Source: Clostridiales bacterium (GTDB taxonomy: Bacteria > Bacillota > Clostridia > Christensenellales > CAG-138). Taken from it: 64,000 nucleotides of DNA. The notes under the pieces are model-generated. The model made no database searches. It was not told the DNA's origin and saw only the letters and a program-made list of their open reading frames with translations. The position numbers were made by a program, and so were the translations under genes. Shown in pieces: positions 33,351-43,023 of the stretch (positions within the stretch are counted from its first letter, which is position 1; each line of letters starts with the position of its first letter). The stretch spans positions 84,042 to 148,041 of the forward strand of contig DUPG01000008.1 in assembly GCA_012838425.1 (NCBI GenBank), written 5' to 3'.

Positions 33351-33379
33351 TTGACTTTATGTTTGACGCCAAGTAAAAT
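33351..33379 (+). promoter_or_regulatory. Promoter of rny
   Basis: TTGACT, 17 bases, TAAAAT. It implies a 5' leader of about 250 bases before the TTG start of rny. Confidence 0.65.
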
Positions 33380-33637
33380 AATAGCGAGTATATATGTGCA
33401 TTAAGGATAGCAAGCATTTTCCATATGGGGAAATATGCAGGAGAATGTTTGCAAGGCTAAATATGTTACCCGAACAGAAACGCGTAAAGCGCTTAGATAT
33501 ACGAAATCTAATACTGCGATATTTGCGACGGCATATTTTCGCTGGCTGTTCGGTCGGTATTTTTCCTCATCATGCTTATCTGTTCTTATTGCATTGATAT
33601 TCGATAGATTATTTTTGATGTTTTGGAGGTGTTTGGT

Positions 33638-35182
33638 TTGGAATATGCCATATATGCCATTGTCGGCTTAATTGTCGGCATTGTAGCAGGCAGCTTAATT
33701 GGCTTTGCATATAGAAAAAACATAGCGGAAGCTAAGACGATGCGAGCTGAGGAAGCTGTTAAGAAGATGATAGATGACGCTCAAAAGAGAGCCGAAACTA
33801 TAAAGAAAGAAACAATACTTGAAGCAAAAGAAGAAGTTTTAAGGCTGAAAAACGAGCAGGAACAAGAGTTTAAGACGCGTAGAAGCGAATTGCAGCAGGC
33901 TGAAAACAGGCTTATTCAAAGGGAGGAAGCATTAGAGAAGAAGATTGCGGCGGCAGAGCAAAGAGAGGAGCAGGCGTCTAAGAAGCTGAAGGACGCTCAG
34001 CAGGCAGAGGAAGCAGCATTGAAGCTTTTAGAGCAAAGACAGGCTGAGTTGGAAATGGTAGCGAGAATGACTGCGGAGGAAGCAAAGCAGGAGCTATTAA
34101 CCAGTGTAGAAAACGAAACGCGCCGTGAAATGGCAATGATGATAAGGGAAATAGAGTCAAAGGCCAAGGAAGAAGCGGACAAGAAGGCGCGAAACATAAT
34201 AGCTATGTCAATACAGCGCTGCGCTGCAGACCATGTAGCTGAAACCACAGTATCGGTGGTGCCGCTGCCCAATGACGAGATGAAGGGCAGAATAATAGGC
34301 AGAGAGGGCAGGAATATTCGCACATTTGAAACCACTACGGGAGTTGATTTGATAATCGACGATACACCCGAAGCGGTTATTTTATCGGCATTCGACCCCG
34401 TTCGCAGAGAGGTAGCCCGCATAGCGCTTGAAAAGCTGATATTAGACGGCAGAATTCACCCTGCGCATATCGAAGAAATGGTAAAGAAAGCGCGCAAGGA
34501 GGTCGAGGTAGAAATACGCGAGGCCGGCGAGCAGGCTATATTCGATGTAGGAATACACAATGTGCATCACGAGATAATCAAGCTTTTAGGCCGCTTAAAG
34601 TACCGTACAAGCTATGGTCAGAATGTGCTAAAGCACTCAATAGAGGTTGCGCATTTGGCAGGGCTTATGGCGGCGGAGATTGGTGCTAATGTAACGCTTG
34701 CGAAGCGCTGCGGTCTGCTGCACGACATAGGCAAGGCGATAGACCATGAGATAGAGGGCTCCCACTCACAGATAGGCGCGGATATGGCTAAGAAGTATAA
34801 CGAAACCAACTTAGTCGTAAATGCGATTTCCGCACACCATGGCGATGTTGAGCCCACTTCGATTGAAGCGGTACTGGTGCAGGCGGCAGACGCAATATCA
34901 GCCGCGCGCCCCGGTGCAAGACGCGAAACTCTTGAGAACTACATTAAGCGCTTGCAGAAGCTTGAGGAAATCGCTAATTCCTTCTCCGGTGTTGAGAAGT
35001 CATACGCTATACAGGCGGGCAGAGAGGTGCGCATAATAGTAAAGCCCGAGAATGTAAACGACGCCGATACCTTTATAATGGCAAAGGATATTGTAAAGCG
35101 CATAGAATCCGAGCTTGAATATCCGGGTCAGATAAAGGTAAATGTAATCAGAGAAACAAGAGCAGTAGAGATAGCAAAATAA
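33638..35182 (+). CDS. rny: Ribonuclease Y
   Basis: The track begins at a TTG inside the Shine-Dalgarno sequence; GGAGGT is placed 8 bases before a second TTG at 33638, giving a 514-residue protein starting (M)[13 protein letters not shown]. The order is one N-terminal membrane helix, a long coiled coil (about 30-190), a KH domain ([17 protein letters not shown]) and an HD domain ([14 protein letters not shown]). RNase Y starts mRNA decay at the membrane. Family length is about 515-520. A hairpin follows the stop. Confidence 0.96.
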   Translation: MEYAIYAIVGLIVGIVAGSLIGFAYRKNIAEAKTMRAEEAVKKMIDDAQKRAETIKKETILEAKEEVLRLKNEQEQEFKTRRSELQQAENRLIQREEALEKKIAAAEQREEQASKKLKDAQQAEEAALKLLEQRQAELEMVARMTAEEAKQELLTSVENETRREMAMMIREIESKAKEEADKKARNIIAMSIQRCAADHVAETTVSVVPLPNDEMKGRIIGREGRNIRTFETTTGVDLIIDDTPEAVILSAFDPVRREVARIALEKLILDGRIHPAHIEEMVKKARKEVEVEIREAGEQAIFDVGIHNVHHEIIKLLGRLKYRTSYGQNVLKHSIEVAHLAGLMAAEIGANVTLAKRCGLLHDIGKAIDHEIEGSHSQIGADMAKKYNETNLVVNAISAHHGDVEPTSIEAVLVQAADAISAARPGARRETLENYIKRLQKLEEIANSFSGVEKSYAIQAGREVRIIVKPENVNDADTFIMAKDIVKRIESELEYPGQIKVNVIRETRAVEIAK

Positions 35183-35203
35183 GCAAATCATTATTGCATA
35201 TAA

Positions 35204-35245
35204 TTAGGTAGGCGTAGAGATATGCCTACCTAAACCTGTATTTTT
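35204..35245 (+). terminator. Hairpin terminator after rny
   Basis: TTAGGTAGGC-(10)-GCCTACCTAA, a perfect 10-bp stem, with a TTTTT run 7 bases beyond. Partial read-through into the dipeptidase gene is possible because no new promoter is evident. Confidence 0.6.
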
Positions 35246-35257
35246 AGGAGGTGCTGT

Positions 35258-36199
35258 TTGGTTCAGCCCGTAGCAGACGCCCATTGTGATTTTCTGTATT
35301 ATGCCGCTTTGGGCGAATATAGCATAGACACCCTGTCGCCCAACCAGGTGATTACGCTTGAGCGATTAAAGCAGGGCAACGTCGCTTTGCAGTACTTTGC
35401 CGCTTGGGTGGATACAAAGGCAAAGAAAAGCCCCTTCTCACAATGCGTTTCAATGATAAAAACCTATCATGCCATGCTAAAAAAGCACAGCGATATTTTT
35501 GTAGAGGCAACACCGGATTTCAAATACCTTGAAGGTAAAATAGCCACCGTATTGACCGTTGAGGACGGCGCGGCGATAATGGGCAATATCGAGAATATAG
35601 ATATGTTTCACATAATGGGCGTGCGTGCAATGACCTTGACATGGAATTACCCCAATGAATTAGCGTACCCTGCGACATACAGGCGCAACAAGGGGCTAAC
35701 AAAGCTGGGCAAGCAGGCGGTAAAGAAGATGGAAGAGCTGAATACGGCGATAGACTTTGCACACCTCAGCGACAAGGGCATAGACGATTGCTTAGAGCTG
35801 ACAAGTAAAGAGTTAGTATTCTCCTCGCATACCAACGCAAGAGCAGTGCATTTTTCAAAACGCTCGCTTTGCGATGAGCACATAAAAGAAATAGCCAACA
35901 GAAAAGGCGTTATAGGCGTAAACTTCTTTCATGAACAGCTTTGCGATAAGGGCTTTGCGACCATAGATGATATTGTTAAGCATATAGAGCATATCGCTAA
36001 TGTGGGCGGCATTGATTGCGTTTGCATTGGCTCGGATTTTGACGGAATGAACAAGTACCCCAAGGATTTGCGCCACAGCGGAGATTTTCCAAAGCTAATA
36101 AATGCGCTAAGCGCAGCAGGCTTTTCGCAATATGATATCCACAAAATAATGTATCAGAACCTATTCGATTTCACAGCACGCATTGTTAGTTTTAGTTGA
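35258..36199 (+). CDS. Membrane dipeptidase (peptidase M19)
   Basis: The 313-residue protein belongs to the renal-dipeptidase family: DAHCDFLYY at the N-terminus and TVEDGAAI, DFAHLS, FSSHTNARAV and IGSDFDG provide the expected metal ligands of the TIM barrel. It probably hydrolyses dipeptides in the cytoplasm since no signal peptide is seen. The start is TTG at 35258, with AGGAGGT 8 bases upstream; there is no ATG close by in frame. Confidence 0.92.
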   Translation: MVQPVADAHCDFLYYAALGEYSIDTLSPNQVITLERLKQGNVALQYFAAWVDTKAKKSPFSQCVSMIKTYHAMLKKHSDIFVEATPDFKYLEGKIATVLTVEDGAAIMGNIENIDMFHIMGVRAMTLTWNYPNELAYPATYRRNKGLTKLGKQAVKKMEELNTAIDFAHLSDKGIDDCLELTSKELVFSSHTNARAVHFSKRSLCDEHIKEIANRKGVIGVNFFHEQLCDKGFATIDDIVKHIEHIANVGGIDCVCIGSDFDGMNKYPKDLRHSGDFPKLINALSAAGFSQYDIHKIMYQNLFDFTARIVSFS

Positions 36200-36224
36200 A
36201 GTATTTGCTAATTGATAGTATAAT
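36196..36224 (+). promoter_or_regulatory. Promoter of lgt
   Basis: TTGAAG, 17 bases, TATAAT, overlapping the end of the dipeptidase gene. Confidence 0.65.
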
Positions 36225-36263
36225 ACCGAATAATGAAACCAATATTATTCAGGAGGAACTTTT

Positions 36264-37373
36264 ATGAAACTCCCCGACAGAGTCGCTTTCTCCATATTTG
36301 GAAAAGATATATACTGGTATGCTATTCTGTTGGCAACAGGTATTATCGTTGCGGCAATAATCGCTTCAATCGAAGCAAAGCGCAAAAAAATGCACCCCGA
36401 TACAGTCATAGATATTTGTTTATGGGCTATCCCATTAGGAATTATTGGCGCAAGGCTGTATTATGTGCTTTTTGAGCTGGATAAATACCTTGCTGACCCG
36501 ATAAAAATCCTGCAAATTTGGGAAGGCGGCTTAGCGATTCCCGGCGGAATTTTAGGCGGCATGTTAGGTATATTCATTTACAGCCGCATAAAGAAAAAGC
36601 GCTTTTTGCGCTATACGGATATTATAGCCCCCGGGCTTGCGCTTGCCCAGGCAATAGGCAGGTGGGGCAACTTTTTCAATCAGGAAGTATATGGCTATCA
36701 GATTGAAATAACAAGCTCAACACCATGGCTGCTAACACATTTTCCGTTCGTAGTACGAATCGAAGAAGTAGTAGGCGGGCAGGTGGTAGGTTATTCAATT
36801 CACTTGGCTCTGTTCTTTTATGAGTCCGTTGCGTGCCTGTTAATATTCTTAGCGCTGTGGTCTATGCGAAAGCGGGTAAAGCATGACGGCGATTTAATAC
36901 TCGCATACGCGGCAATGTACGGCTTTATTCGAATGATTTTGGAAGGCTTGAGGGAACCTGAATATATACTCATGTTAGGATCAGTGCGCATAACTCAGCT
37001 TTTGTGCTTCTTAACAACTGTGGCTGTATTGACTTTCTTTGTAATAAGAAAGATAAGAGAAGAGAAGTTAGGCGTCATTATATGGCCTAAGCACATAGAG
37101 TATTTAGACGAATCCAAGCCCGAAGGCGAAAAGGAAGAAAAGCAAGCGGTTCAGGAGGAAGTAACAACGCCCGCCGAAATCGTGGCTGAGGATACCGATT
37201 TAGCGGAGTTCGGCATATCTCCCGATGTGATTTCGGAGGAAGCCGAAAACGAACCCGCTGCGGATGAAAACATTGAAGCAAACGAAGCAACAGAGGAAAC
37301 AGAAGTTAGCGATAATGGTGAAAGCGAAGGAAACGACGAGAAAAGCGAGAAAAGCGAAAAAAGCGAGGAATAA
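36264..37373 (+). CDS. lgt: Prolipoprotein diacylglyceryl transferase with acidic C-terminal tail
   Basis: Lgt moves diacylglycerol from phosphatidylglycerol to the lipobox cysteine of prolipoproteins. The 369-residue protein has about seven membrane helices, IPLGIIGARLYYV, and the signature AQAIGRWGNFFNQE. It is about 90-100 residues longer than typical Lgt: from about residue 275 it carries a hydrophilic, Glu-rich tail ending in repeated KSE units. The tail has no recognised fold and may be disordered. GGAGGAAC precedes the ATG. Several lipoproteins in this window are likely substrates. Confidence 0.95.
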   Translation: MKLPDRVAFSIFGKDIYWYAILLATGIIVAAIIASIEAKRKKMHPDTVIDICLWAIPLGIIGARLYYVLFELDKYLADPIKILQIWEGGLAIPGGILGGMLGIFIYSRIKKKRFLRYTDIIAPGLALAQAIGRWGNFFNQEVYGYQIEITSSTPWLLTHFPFVVRIEEVVGGQVVGYSIHLALFFYESVACLLIFLALWSMRKRVKHDGDLILAYAAMYGFIRMILEGLREPEYILMLGSVRITQLLCFLTTVAVLTFFVIRKIREEKLGVIIWPKHIEYLDESKPEGEKEEKQAVQEEVTTPAEIVAEDTDLAEFGISPDVISEEAENEPAADENIEANEATEETEVSDNGESEGNDEKSEKSEKSEE

Positions 37374-37383
37374 ATAATTAAAA

Positions 37384-38850
37384 ATGGAGCAGACAGAGAG
37401 AAATCTTACAATGCTTACCGACTTGTACCAGCTTACAATGATGTACGGCTATTACAAGTCGGGCAATACTGAAAAAGAGGCGGTGTTCGACCTCTTTTTC
37501 CGCGAAACAGGCAATCACAGAGCGTATGCGGTGCTATGCGGTATCGAATCTATTATCGACTACATAAACAATCTCAGGTTCACAGACGCTGATATTGCAT
37601 ACTTGCGTTCACTCAACCTATTTGACGAAGATTTTTTGAGCTATCTCAAAAACTTCAAGTTCACAGGCGATATTTACGCCATGCCCGAAGGCACAGTCGT
37701 ATTTCCTATGGAGCCGCTTGTAAGAGTGCGCGCAAAAATGCTTGAAGCGCAGTTCATTGAAACCGCCTTGCTGGTATTCGTGAACCATCAAACCTCTATT
37801 GCTTCAAAGGCAAGCAGGATAAAGCACGCGGCAGGCGACGACGCTGTTGTAGAATTCGGGCTAAGGCGTGCGCATGGCGCAGACGCCGGCACTCTCGGCG
37901 CAAGGGCGGCAATAATAGGCGGCTGCTCCGGCACAAGCAATGTGCTTTGCGGTCAGCTGTATGGCTCTGAGGTCAAGGGTACTCATGCGCACTCATGGGT
38001 AATGAGCTTTGAAAGCGAATTAGAAGCGTTTCGAGCATACGCAAGGTGCTTTCCTAACGCCTGTATGCTGCTGGTGGATACATACGACACGCTGAAAAGC
38101 GGCGTTCCGAACGCGATTACGGTTTTCCGTGAGCTGCGCGAGCAGGGCTATACAAAGAATTTCGGAATAAGGCTTGATTCGGGCGACCTTGCGTATCTCT
38201 CAAAGGAAGCACGCAAGATGTTAGACGAAGCGGGCTTCCCCGACGCAAAGATTTTCGCTTCAAGCGATTTAGACGAGTATGTTATTCGTGAGCTTAAGAC
38301 GGAGGGCGCGAAAATCGACTTCTGGGGAGTAGGCACAAGGCTTATTACATCAAGCGATTATCCCGTATTGGGCGGCGTATATAAGCTTTCTGCGGAAATT
38401 GAAGACGGGGTTATAATTCCTAAGATAAAGATTTCAGATAACCCCATAAAAACCACAAATCCGGGCTACAAGAAGGTGTTTAGGCTGTATTCAAAGCATA
38501 ATGATTATGCGCTTGCTGATGTAATAGCCTTAGATGACGAGGTCATAGACGATACGCGTCCCTTAAAGCTCTACCATCCCGAACAGCGCTATAAAAGCAT
38601 GGTGCTTGTAAACTTCTATGCGCGTGAGCTTTTGCAGCCTATATTCCTAAATGGCAAGCAGGTATATCAGTCCCCGTCATTAGAGGAAATATGCGAGTAC
38701 GCGCGCAAGGAAATAGGTCATTTCTGGGACGAATACAAGCGCTTGCTTAATCCGCAGGTATATAAGGTGGACTTGTCAGACAAGTTATACGACCTGAAGC
38801 AAAGCATGATTGCAAGCATTAAGAATTCAAACGAACACCACGAGGTATAG
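37384..38850 (+). CDS. pncB: Nicotinate phosphoribosyltransferase
   Basis: The 488-residue protein has family motifs LTDLYQLTMMYGY, FGLRRAHGADAG and RLDSGDLAYLS. It makes nicotinate mononucleotide from nicotinate and PRPP with ATP hydrolysis, the salvage route to NAD. The length is typical of the type used in Firmicutes. It follows lgt by 10 bases and is followed at once by the SDR gene, so all three are probably one transcript. Confidence 0.95.
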   Translation: MEQTERNLTMLTDLYQLTMMYGYYKSGNTEKEAVFDLFFRETGNHRAYAVLCGIESIIDYINNLRFTDADIAYLRSLNLFDEDFLSYLKNFKFTGDIYAMPEGTVVFPMEPLVRVRAKMLEAQFIETALLVFVNHQTSIASKASRIKHAAGDDAVVEFGLRRAHGADAGTLGARAAIIGGCSGTSNVLCGQLYGSEVKGTHAHSWVMSFESELEAFRAYARCFPNACMLLVDTYDTLKSGVPNAITVFRELREQGYTKNFGIRLDSGDLAYLSKEARKMLDEAGFPDAKIFASSDLDEYVIRELKTEGAKIDFWGVGTRLITSSDYPVLGGVYKLSAEIEDGVIIPKIKISDNPIKTTNPGYKKVFRLYSKHNDYALADVIALDDEVIDDTRPLKLYHPEQRYKSMVLVNFYARELLQPIFLNGKQVYQSPSLEEICEYARKEIGHFWDEYKRLLNPQVYKVDLSDKLYDLKQSMIASIKNSNEHHEV

Positions 38851-38851
38851 T

Positions 38852-39580
38852 GTGTATTCGCATTTCGATACAGTGCTAATAACAGGCGGCTCTCGCGGAA
38901 TAGGCGCAGAAATGGTAAAAGCCTTTTCCGCGCAGGGCTACAGGGTGGCATTTATATATCTGAATTCCGATGAACAGGCGAAAGAATTGTCAAAAGAGCA
39001 TGACGCCTATGCAATCAAGGCAGATGTTTCCGACATAAATCAGATAAAGCACGCAGTACAAAGCGCAATAGACTATCTCAACGGAATAGATGTTCTCATA
39101 AACAACGCAGGCATTGCGCAGTCAAAGCTGTTTTGCGATATAAGCGAATTCGACTTTCAGAATATGCTGAATGTAAACCTAAATGGCGTTTTCTACACAA
39201 CGCAGGCGGTTCTGCCCCATATGATTTCAAAAAAACGTGGGCGAATCATAAACATTGCGTCTGTGTGGGGCGTATGCGGCGCTTCTATGGAAACGCACTA
39301 TTCAGCCTCAAAGGCCGCGGTTATTGGCTTTACAAAGGCGTTGGCGAAGGAAGTAGCCCCCTGTCAGATAACCGTTAACTGCATTGCTCCGGGCGTTATA
39401 GATACTGATATGAATGCTTGTTACAGTGAATCCGATATTGAGTCGCTTTGCGAGCAAATTCCGTTAGGGCGTATGGGTTCGGTTCGTGATGTCGCAGAAT
39501 TAGCATTGTTCTTAGCCTCTAAGAATGCCGCGTACATAACCGGACAGGTAATAGGTGTTGACGGCGGGTTTGCGGTGTAG
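38852..39580 (+). CDS. FabG-like short-chain dehydrogenase/reductase
   Basis: The start is taken as GTG 38852 (VYSHFDTVLITGGSRGIG, 242 aa), one base after the pncB stop and with GAGG upstream; the track start is inside pncB. It has the Rossmann motif TGGSRGIG, INNAG, the catalytic YSASK and the C-terminal IGVDGGFAV. It is close to 3-oxoacyl-ACP reductase FabG, which reduces beta-ketoacyl-ACP with NADPH. No other fatty-acid genes are near, so the substrate could differ. Confidence 0.88.
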   Translation: MYSHFDTVLITGGSRGIGAEMVKAFSAQGYRVAFIYLNSDEQAKELSKEHDAYAIKADVSDINQIKHAVQSAIDYLNGIDVLINNAGIAQSKLFCDISEFDFQNMLNVNLNGVFYTTQAVLPHMISKKRGRIINIASVWGVCGASMETHYSASKAAVIGFTKALAKEVAPCQITVNCIAPGVIDTDMNACYSESDIESLCEQIPLGRMGSVRDVAELALFLASKNAAYITGQVIGVDGGFAV

Positions 39581-39699
39581 CAGATAGTGGTGAGTTATAG
39601 TTTTTGCTGCAGAAAGCGCATTTCAGCACTTTGAAAAGTCGTTCCGCCAAAAAACCATTCTCTTTTTTGCTAATATCACATTTTTTATACATTTTCCGC

Positions 39700-39728
39700 T
39701 TGACAAAGCTTTTTCCTTTTATTATTAT
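39700..39728 (+). promoter_or_regulatory. Promoter of rplM-rpsI
   Basis: TTGACA, 17 bases, TATTAT, giving a leader of about 98 bases. Confidence 0.8.
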
Positions 39729-39735
39729 TAAGTTT

Positions 39736-39832
39736 GTGTGTAAAGGGGAATTCCTCAGGCGACCACAGCCCCGGACGCCTGTCAGAATTCTTGCGTTCAC
39801 AGCAACAAATTGTAAGAAATCGGAGGACGGCC
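39736..39832 (+). promoter_or_regulatory. L13 leader (autoregulatory r-protein leader)
   Basis: The leader contains GGGGAATTCCTCAGGCG-ACCACAGCCCCGGA-CGCCTGTCAGAATTC, where GAATTC.../...GAATTC and CAGGCG/CGCCTG can pair to form a compact hairpin. Firmicute rplM-rpsI operons carry the L13 leader RNA, which is bound by L13; the GCGACCACAGC..CGGACGCC core fits my recollection of that family. A covariance-model scan would settle it. Confidence 0.65.
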
Positions 39833-40264
39833 ATGAAAACATATATGGCAAAGGCAGAAACCGTTGACCGCAAATGGTATATAATCGATGCGGAAGGTAT
39901 GGTGCTTGGCAGAATGGCATCACAGGTTGCTGCGATTCTTAGGGGAAAGCACAAGCCAACCTATACGCCTCATGTAGATACAGGCGACCATGTTATTATA
40001 GTAAACGCAGATAAGATTGTTCTGACTGGCAGAAAGTTAGATCAGAAAAAGTATTACAAGCATTCGGGTTATCCGGGCGGTTTGAAGGAGATTTCGTACA
40101 GAGCTCTTATGAACAAGAAGCCCGAATTCGTTGTTATGGAAGCTATTCGTTTGATGCTCCCCAAGGGTCCCTTGGGTCGTCAAATGCTAACAAAGCTTCG
40201 TGTTTACAGCGGAACTGAACATAAGCATCAGGCACAAATGCCCGAAAAACTCGAGCTTAAATAA
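39833..40264 (+). CDS. rplM: Ribosomal protein uL13
   Basis: The track ORF begins in the leader; GGAGGACGGCC precedes ATG 39833, giving [20 protein letters not shown], 143 residues. The uL13 motifs [22 protein letters not shown] and [17 protein letters not shown] are present. It is an early large-subunit assembly protein, and by precedent regulates its own leader. Confidence 0.97.
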   Translation: MKTYMAKAETVDRKWYIIDAEGMVLGRMASQVAAILRGKHKPTYTPHVDTGDHVIIVNADKIVLTGRKLDQKKYYKHSGYPGGLKEISYRALMNKKPEFVVMEAIRLMLPKGPLGRQMLTKLRVYSGTEHKHQAQMPEKLELK

Positions 40265-40281
40265 GCGGTTAGGAGATAGTT

Positions 40282-40674
40282 ATGGCAAATACAGTTTATC
40301 TTGGAACAGGAAGGCGTAAGAAGGCAATCGCACGCGTTCGTTTGATACCGGGTACTGGCAATATCACTATAAATAAGCGTGGTATTGATAACTACTTTGG
40401 TTTGGAAACATTGAAGATGATTGTTCGCGCACCCTTAGAGCTTACCGGCACAATAGGCAAGTTCGATGCGCTGATAAGCGTTCATGGCGGCGGAACAACA
40501 GGTCAGGCAGGCGCGATTCGTCATGGCATTTCACGCGCATTGATAAAGGCTAACCCTGACTTGAGAAAGACTTTGAAGTCTGCGGGCTTCTTAACAAGAG
40601 ACCCGAGAGCGAAGGAACGCAAAAAGTACGGTCTTAAAGCCGCACGCCGCGCACCTCAGTTCTCAAAGAGATAA
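40282..40674 (+). CDS. rpsI: Ribosomal protein uS9
   Basis: The 130-residue protein shows [16 protein letters not shown], the [19 protein letters not shown] segment and the basic C-terminal tail ending in PQFSKR that reaches the P-site tRNA in the small subunit. It follows rplM by 17 bases, the universal order, and is closed by a strong terminator. Confidence 0.98.
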   Translation: MANTVYLGTGRRKKAIARVRLIPGTGNITINKRGIDNYFGLETLKMIVRAPLELTGTIGKFDALISVHGGGTTGQAGAIRHGISRALIKANPDLRKTLKSAGFLTRDPRAKERKKYGLKAARRAPQFSKR

Positions 40675-40693
40675 TCTATCAAAAAACTTTTGG

Positions 40694-40725
40694 CACCCCA
40701 AAGCGCATGTTTTGGGGTGTTTTTT
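40694..40725 (+). terminator. Rho-independent terminator of rplM-rpsI
   Basis: CACCCCAAA-(8)-TTTGGGGTG followed by TTTTTT. A textbook terminator just before the NUDIX gene. Confidence 0.9.
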
Positions 40726-40735
40726 ATAGGTGCAT

Positions 40736-41206
40736 ATGGATTTAACATTCAAAACAGAAAACGGAAGGTTCAATTATCGTGTAGGCGCAATTATTATTCA
40801 CGATAATAAAATTCTTATGGTAAAAAATGAGCTCTCGCCATACTTTTATAGCGTGGGCGGGCGCGTTAAGCTGAACGAAACTGCCGAGCAAGCCGTATTG
40901 CGCGAGGTGTATGAGGAAACAGGTATTCACATGGAAGTCGACAGGCTGGGCTTCGTTCACGAATGCTTCTTTGTTGAGGAGGTTACTAAAGAACGCTTTC
41001 ACGAGCTTTCATTCTACTTCTACATAAAAGCAAAGGATATAGAGAATATCCGCTCAAACAGCTACACAGAGCTTGGTGCAAAGGAAGGCTTGTTCTGGCT
41101 TCCGCTTGACAGATTGAACGAATTTTACATATACCCCGAGTTTTTTAGGGAGAAGCTTCTATCTCCTATCACAGAGCTTCAACATATTTTGACGGTGAGG
41201 GAATAA
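40736..41206 (+). CDS. NUDIX hydrolase
   Basis: The ATG at 40736 (MDLTFKTENGRFNY, 156 aa) is preferred to the GTG two codons earlier, which forms part of the AGGTG ribosome site. The Nudix box is intact: GGRVKLNETAEQAVLREVYEETGI. Such enzymes hydrolyse nucleoside diphosphates linked to another moiety; the substrate is not predictable here. One base separates it from the esterase gene, so the two are coupled. Confidence 0.9.
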   Translation: MDLTFKTENGRFNYRVGAIIIHDNKILMVKNELSPYFYSVGGRVKLNETAEQAVLREVYEETGIHMEVDRLGFVHECFFVEEVTKERFHELSFYFYIKAKDIENIRSNSYTELGAKEGLFWLPLDRLNEFYIYPEFFREKLLSPITELQHILTVRE

Positions 41207-41207
41207 G

Positions 41208-41951
41208 GTGATTCATAAGGAATACAGTCATAAAGCGCAATCCGATACCTGCATTGTGTTCGTTCATGGGATACAGGGCAGTCCTTGGCAGTTTAATTAC
41301 TTGATTGACGCGCTTGATAATAAGTATTCGGTTGAAAACCTGCTGCTTCCCGGGCATGGCTATACTGCAAAAGAGTTTTCGCAAACGAGTATGCAGGAAT
41401 GGCAAAGCTATGTTGACAAAAGGATTCAGAGGTTAGAAAAAGAGTATGCAAATATCGTTATAGTAGGACATTCAATGGGCGGACTGTTGGCGGTGCAATC
41501 TGCGCTTTCTTTTCCTGATAAAATCAAAGGGCTGTTTCTGCTTGCGTTACCCTTAGTTGTTAATATGCGTTATCGTTTCATAAGAAACAGCCTTATTATC
41601 GGCTTTTCAAACAGAAATGATGACGAAGTGATAGCAGCCGCGCGAAAAGCAAACAGTATAAGCACAAAAAGCGCGTTTGAATACTTAGCCTGCACTCCGC
41701 GCTATATAGAATTGCTGAAAAAGAGCTATACAACGCGTAAGCTGTTGATCAAGTTAAGTGTTCCGGTTACGATTATTCAATCCTCAGATGATGAGATAGT
41801 CAGCAACAGGTCGCTGCAATATGTAAAGCCGTATAGCAATATAAAAGCGCTTATTGTAGAGGATTCCGGGCATTATTATTACCCCAAGACAGCAAAAGAA
41901 TTCATAGTTAACGAGCTTTTCGCCTTCCTATCGTGTATAATATCCACATGA
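41208..41951 (+). CDS. Alpha/beta hydrolase (carboxylesterase/lipase-like)
   Basis: The 247-residue protein shows an oxyanion-hole motif VFVHGIQGSPWQF, the nucleophile elbow GHSMGG near residue 87, an acidic residue in QSSDDEIVS and a catalytic histidine in EDSGHYYYP. This resembles the short Est30/YvaK carboxylesterases. There is no signal peptide, so it acts in the cytoplasm. The start is GTG at 41208 with AAGG close by. Its stop overlaps the start of the glycosylase gene. Confidence 0.87.
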   Translation: MIHKEYSHKAQSDTCIVFVHGIQGSPWQFNYLIDALDNKYSVENLLLPGHGYTAKEFSQTSMQEWQSYVDKRIQRLEKEYANIVIVGHSMGGLLAVQSALSFPDKIKGLFLLALPLVVNMRYRFIRNSLIIGFSNRNDDEVIAAARKANSISTKSAFEYLACTPRYIELLKKSYTTRKLLIKLSVPVTIIQSSDDEIVSNRSLQYVKPYSNIKALIVEDSGHYYYPKTAKEFIVNELFAFLSCIIST

Positions 41952-42433
41952 TGCTTCACAATGTACCGCCGGTTTTCGACGAGCACTCAAAGATACTTAT
42001 ATTAGGAAGCTTCCCTTCTGTTAAGTCGCGCGAGGAGGGTTTTTTCTACGCGCATCCGCAAAACAGGTTTTGGAAGGTGCTCTCCGCAATATTAGGCTGT
42101 GTAACTCCAAGCACAATAGAGGAAAAGCGCACTATGCTTATTCAGCACAATATCGCGCTATGGGATGTAATTCATTCATGCAATATAAAGGGCTCAGGCG
42201 ACAGCAGTATCACAGATGTAGTGCCAAATGATATTGAATCTATTATAAAAAGCACTCAAGTAAAAGCCATATTCGTAAACGGGAAAACAGCCTCACGTCT
42301 ATATGATAAGTACATTTTTCCGAAAACTAATATAAAAGCAATAGCCTTGCCCTCAACAAGTCCGGCAAATGCGGCACGGAGTCTTGAAAACCTCATAAAA
42401 GCATGGAGCGTTATTTTAGAGCATCTATCCTGA
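41948..42433 (+). CDS. DNA-deoxyinosine glycosylase / UDG-superfamily protein
   Basis: The protein (about 161 residues from ATG 41948) carries UDG-superfamily motifs: KILILGSFPSVKSR, HPQNRFWKVLSAILG and, near the end, ALPSTSPANA. This is the pattern of family-6 (hypoxanthine/deoxyinosine) DNA glycosylases that begin base excision repair of deaminated adenine. The track uses a GTG at 41933; two adjacent ATGs at 41948 and 41951 overlap the upstream stop. The 3' end overlaps the convergent membrane-protein gene by 23 bases. Confidence 0.85.
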   Translation: MMLHNVPPVFDEHSKILILGSFPSVKSREEGFFYAHPQNRFWKVLSAILGCVTPSTIEEKRTMLIQHNIALWDVIHSCNIKGSGDSSITDVVPNDIESIIKSTQVKAIFVNGKTASRLYDKYIFPKTNIKAIALPSTSPANAARSLENLIKAWSVILEHLS

Positions 42434-42974
42434 ACAGTATATAGGGGTATAACGCTTCGTCATACGATATTCTGATTATTCGCCAGTAATTGCCCTGCTT
42501 TTGAACAGTCAGCATGGCTTGGTATTCGCCGGCGGGTCCCGTAGATGTCATAAGCTTGAATTGAATAGTGAATATGCTCGTGTTATCGCCTATATGCTCA
42601 ACTCCTATGATTTTGAAGCTGTCCACCCAAGGGCTTGATATGCCAGTTACCCAGTTAGGCGAATTCTCCTCTAACTGCTTTATGTATTCCGCTTTCAGCT
42701 CGCTGCTCATAACCGCATATTGCAGTGCGGCGCTTCTTTTCACTAATCCGCTTGACCATATTTCTGCGGTGGCCTGCGGATTGCACGCGCCTATTTCGTC
42801 AATAGCCTGCAAAAGCAATAAATTACGCACCCTGCAGTTATCCAATTCGGTTGAGTTTGTAAATACAGCCATAGTGCCGTTGTTTAATAGGAATGCGGCT
42901 AAAACTATTATAATTACTCCAAAAAAACTGAAAGCAATAGCAAGAAATGCTTTGTGCTTGAACGGGTTTTTCAT
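42411..42974 (-). CDS. Single-pass membrane protein of unknown function
   Basis: The 187-residue protein has a basic N-terminus (MKNPFKHKA), one membrane helix at about 10-32 and an extracytoplasmic domain that looks like an NTF2-like or DUF4829-type fold (alternating strands, ending in YWRIIRISYDEALYPYILF), though I cannot confirm this. GGGAGG lies before the ATG. It is downstream of rarA on the same strand with a 49-base gap. Confidence 0.7.
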   Translation of the reverse strand: MKNPFKHKAFLAIAFSFFGVIIIVLAAFLLNNGTMAVFTNSTELDNCRVRNLLLLQAIDEIGACNPQATAEIWSSGLVKRSAALQYAVMSSELKAEYIKQLEENSPNWVTGISSPWVDSFKIIGVEHIGDNTSIFTIQFKLMTSTGPAGEYQAMLTVQKQGNYWRIIRISYDEALYPYILFRIDALK

Positions 42975-43023
42975 ATTTACCCTCCCATTATGCGCTAATA
43001 CAATCTATGCAACAACGGGAAAG

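Larger units (their letters stand above)
33181..33637. other. Divergent intergenic region dUTPase / rny
   Basis: This 457-base region holds one promoter per direction (33212-33240 minus, 33351-33379 plus) and a long rny leader of about 250 bases. The track ORFs here (33394-33597 and 33435-33671) lack a correctly spaced RBS and one runs into rny out of frame. No hairpin terminator or known riboswitch was recognised. Confidence 0.5.

Noticed and set aside
33394-33671. Small ORFs upstream of rny (33394-33597 and 33435-33671) as leader peptides
   Set aside because: The GGAG is one base from the first plausible ATG, codon use looks random, and one ORF overlaps rny out of frame.
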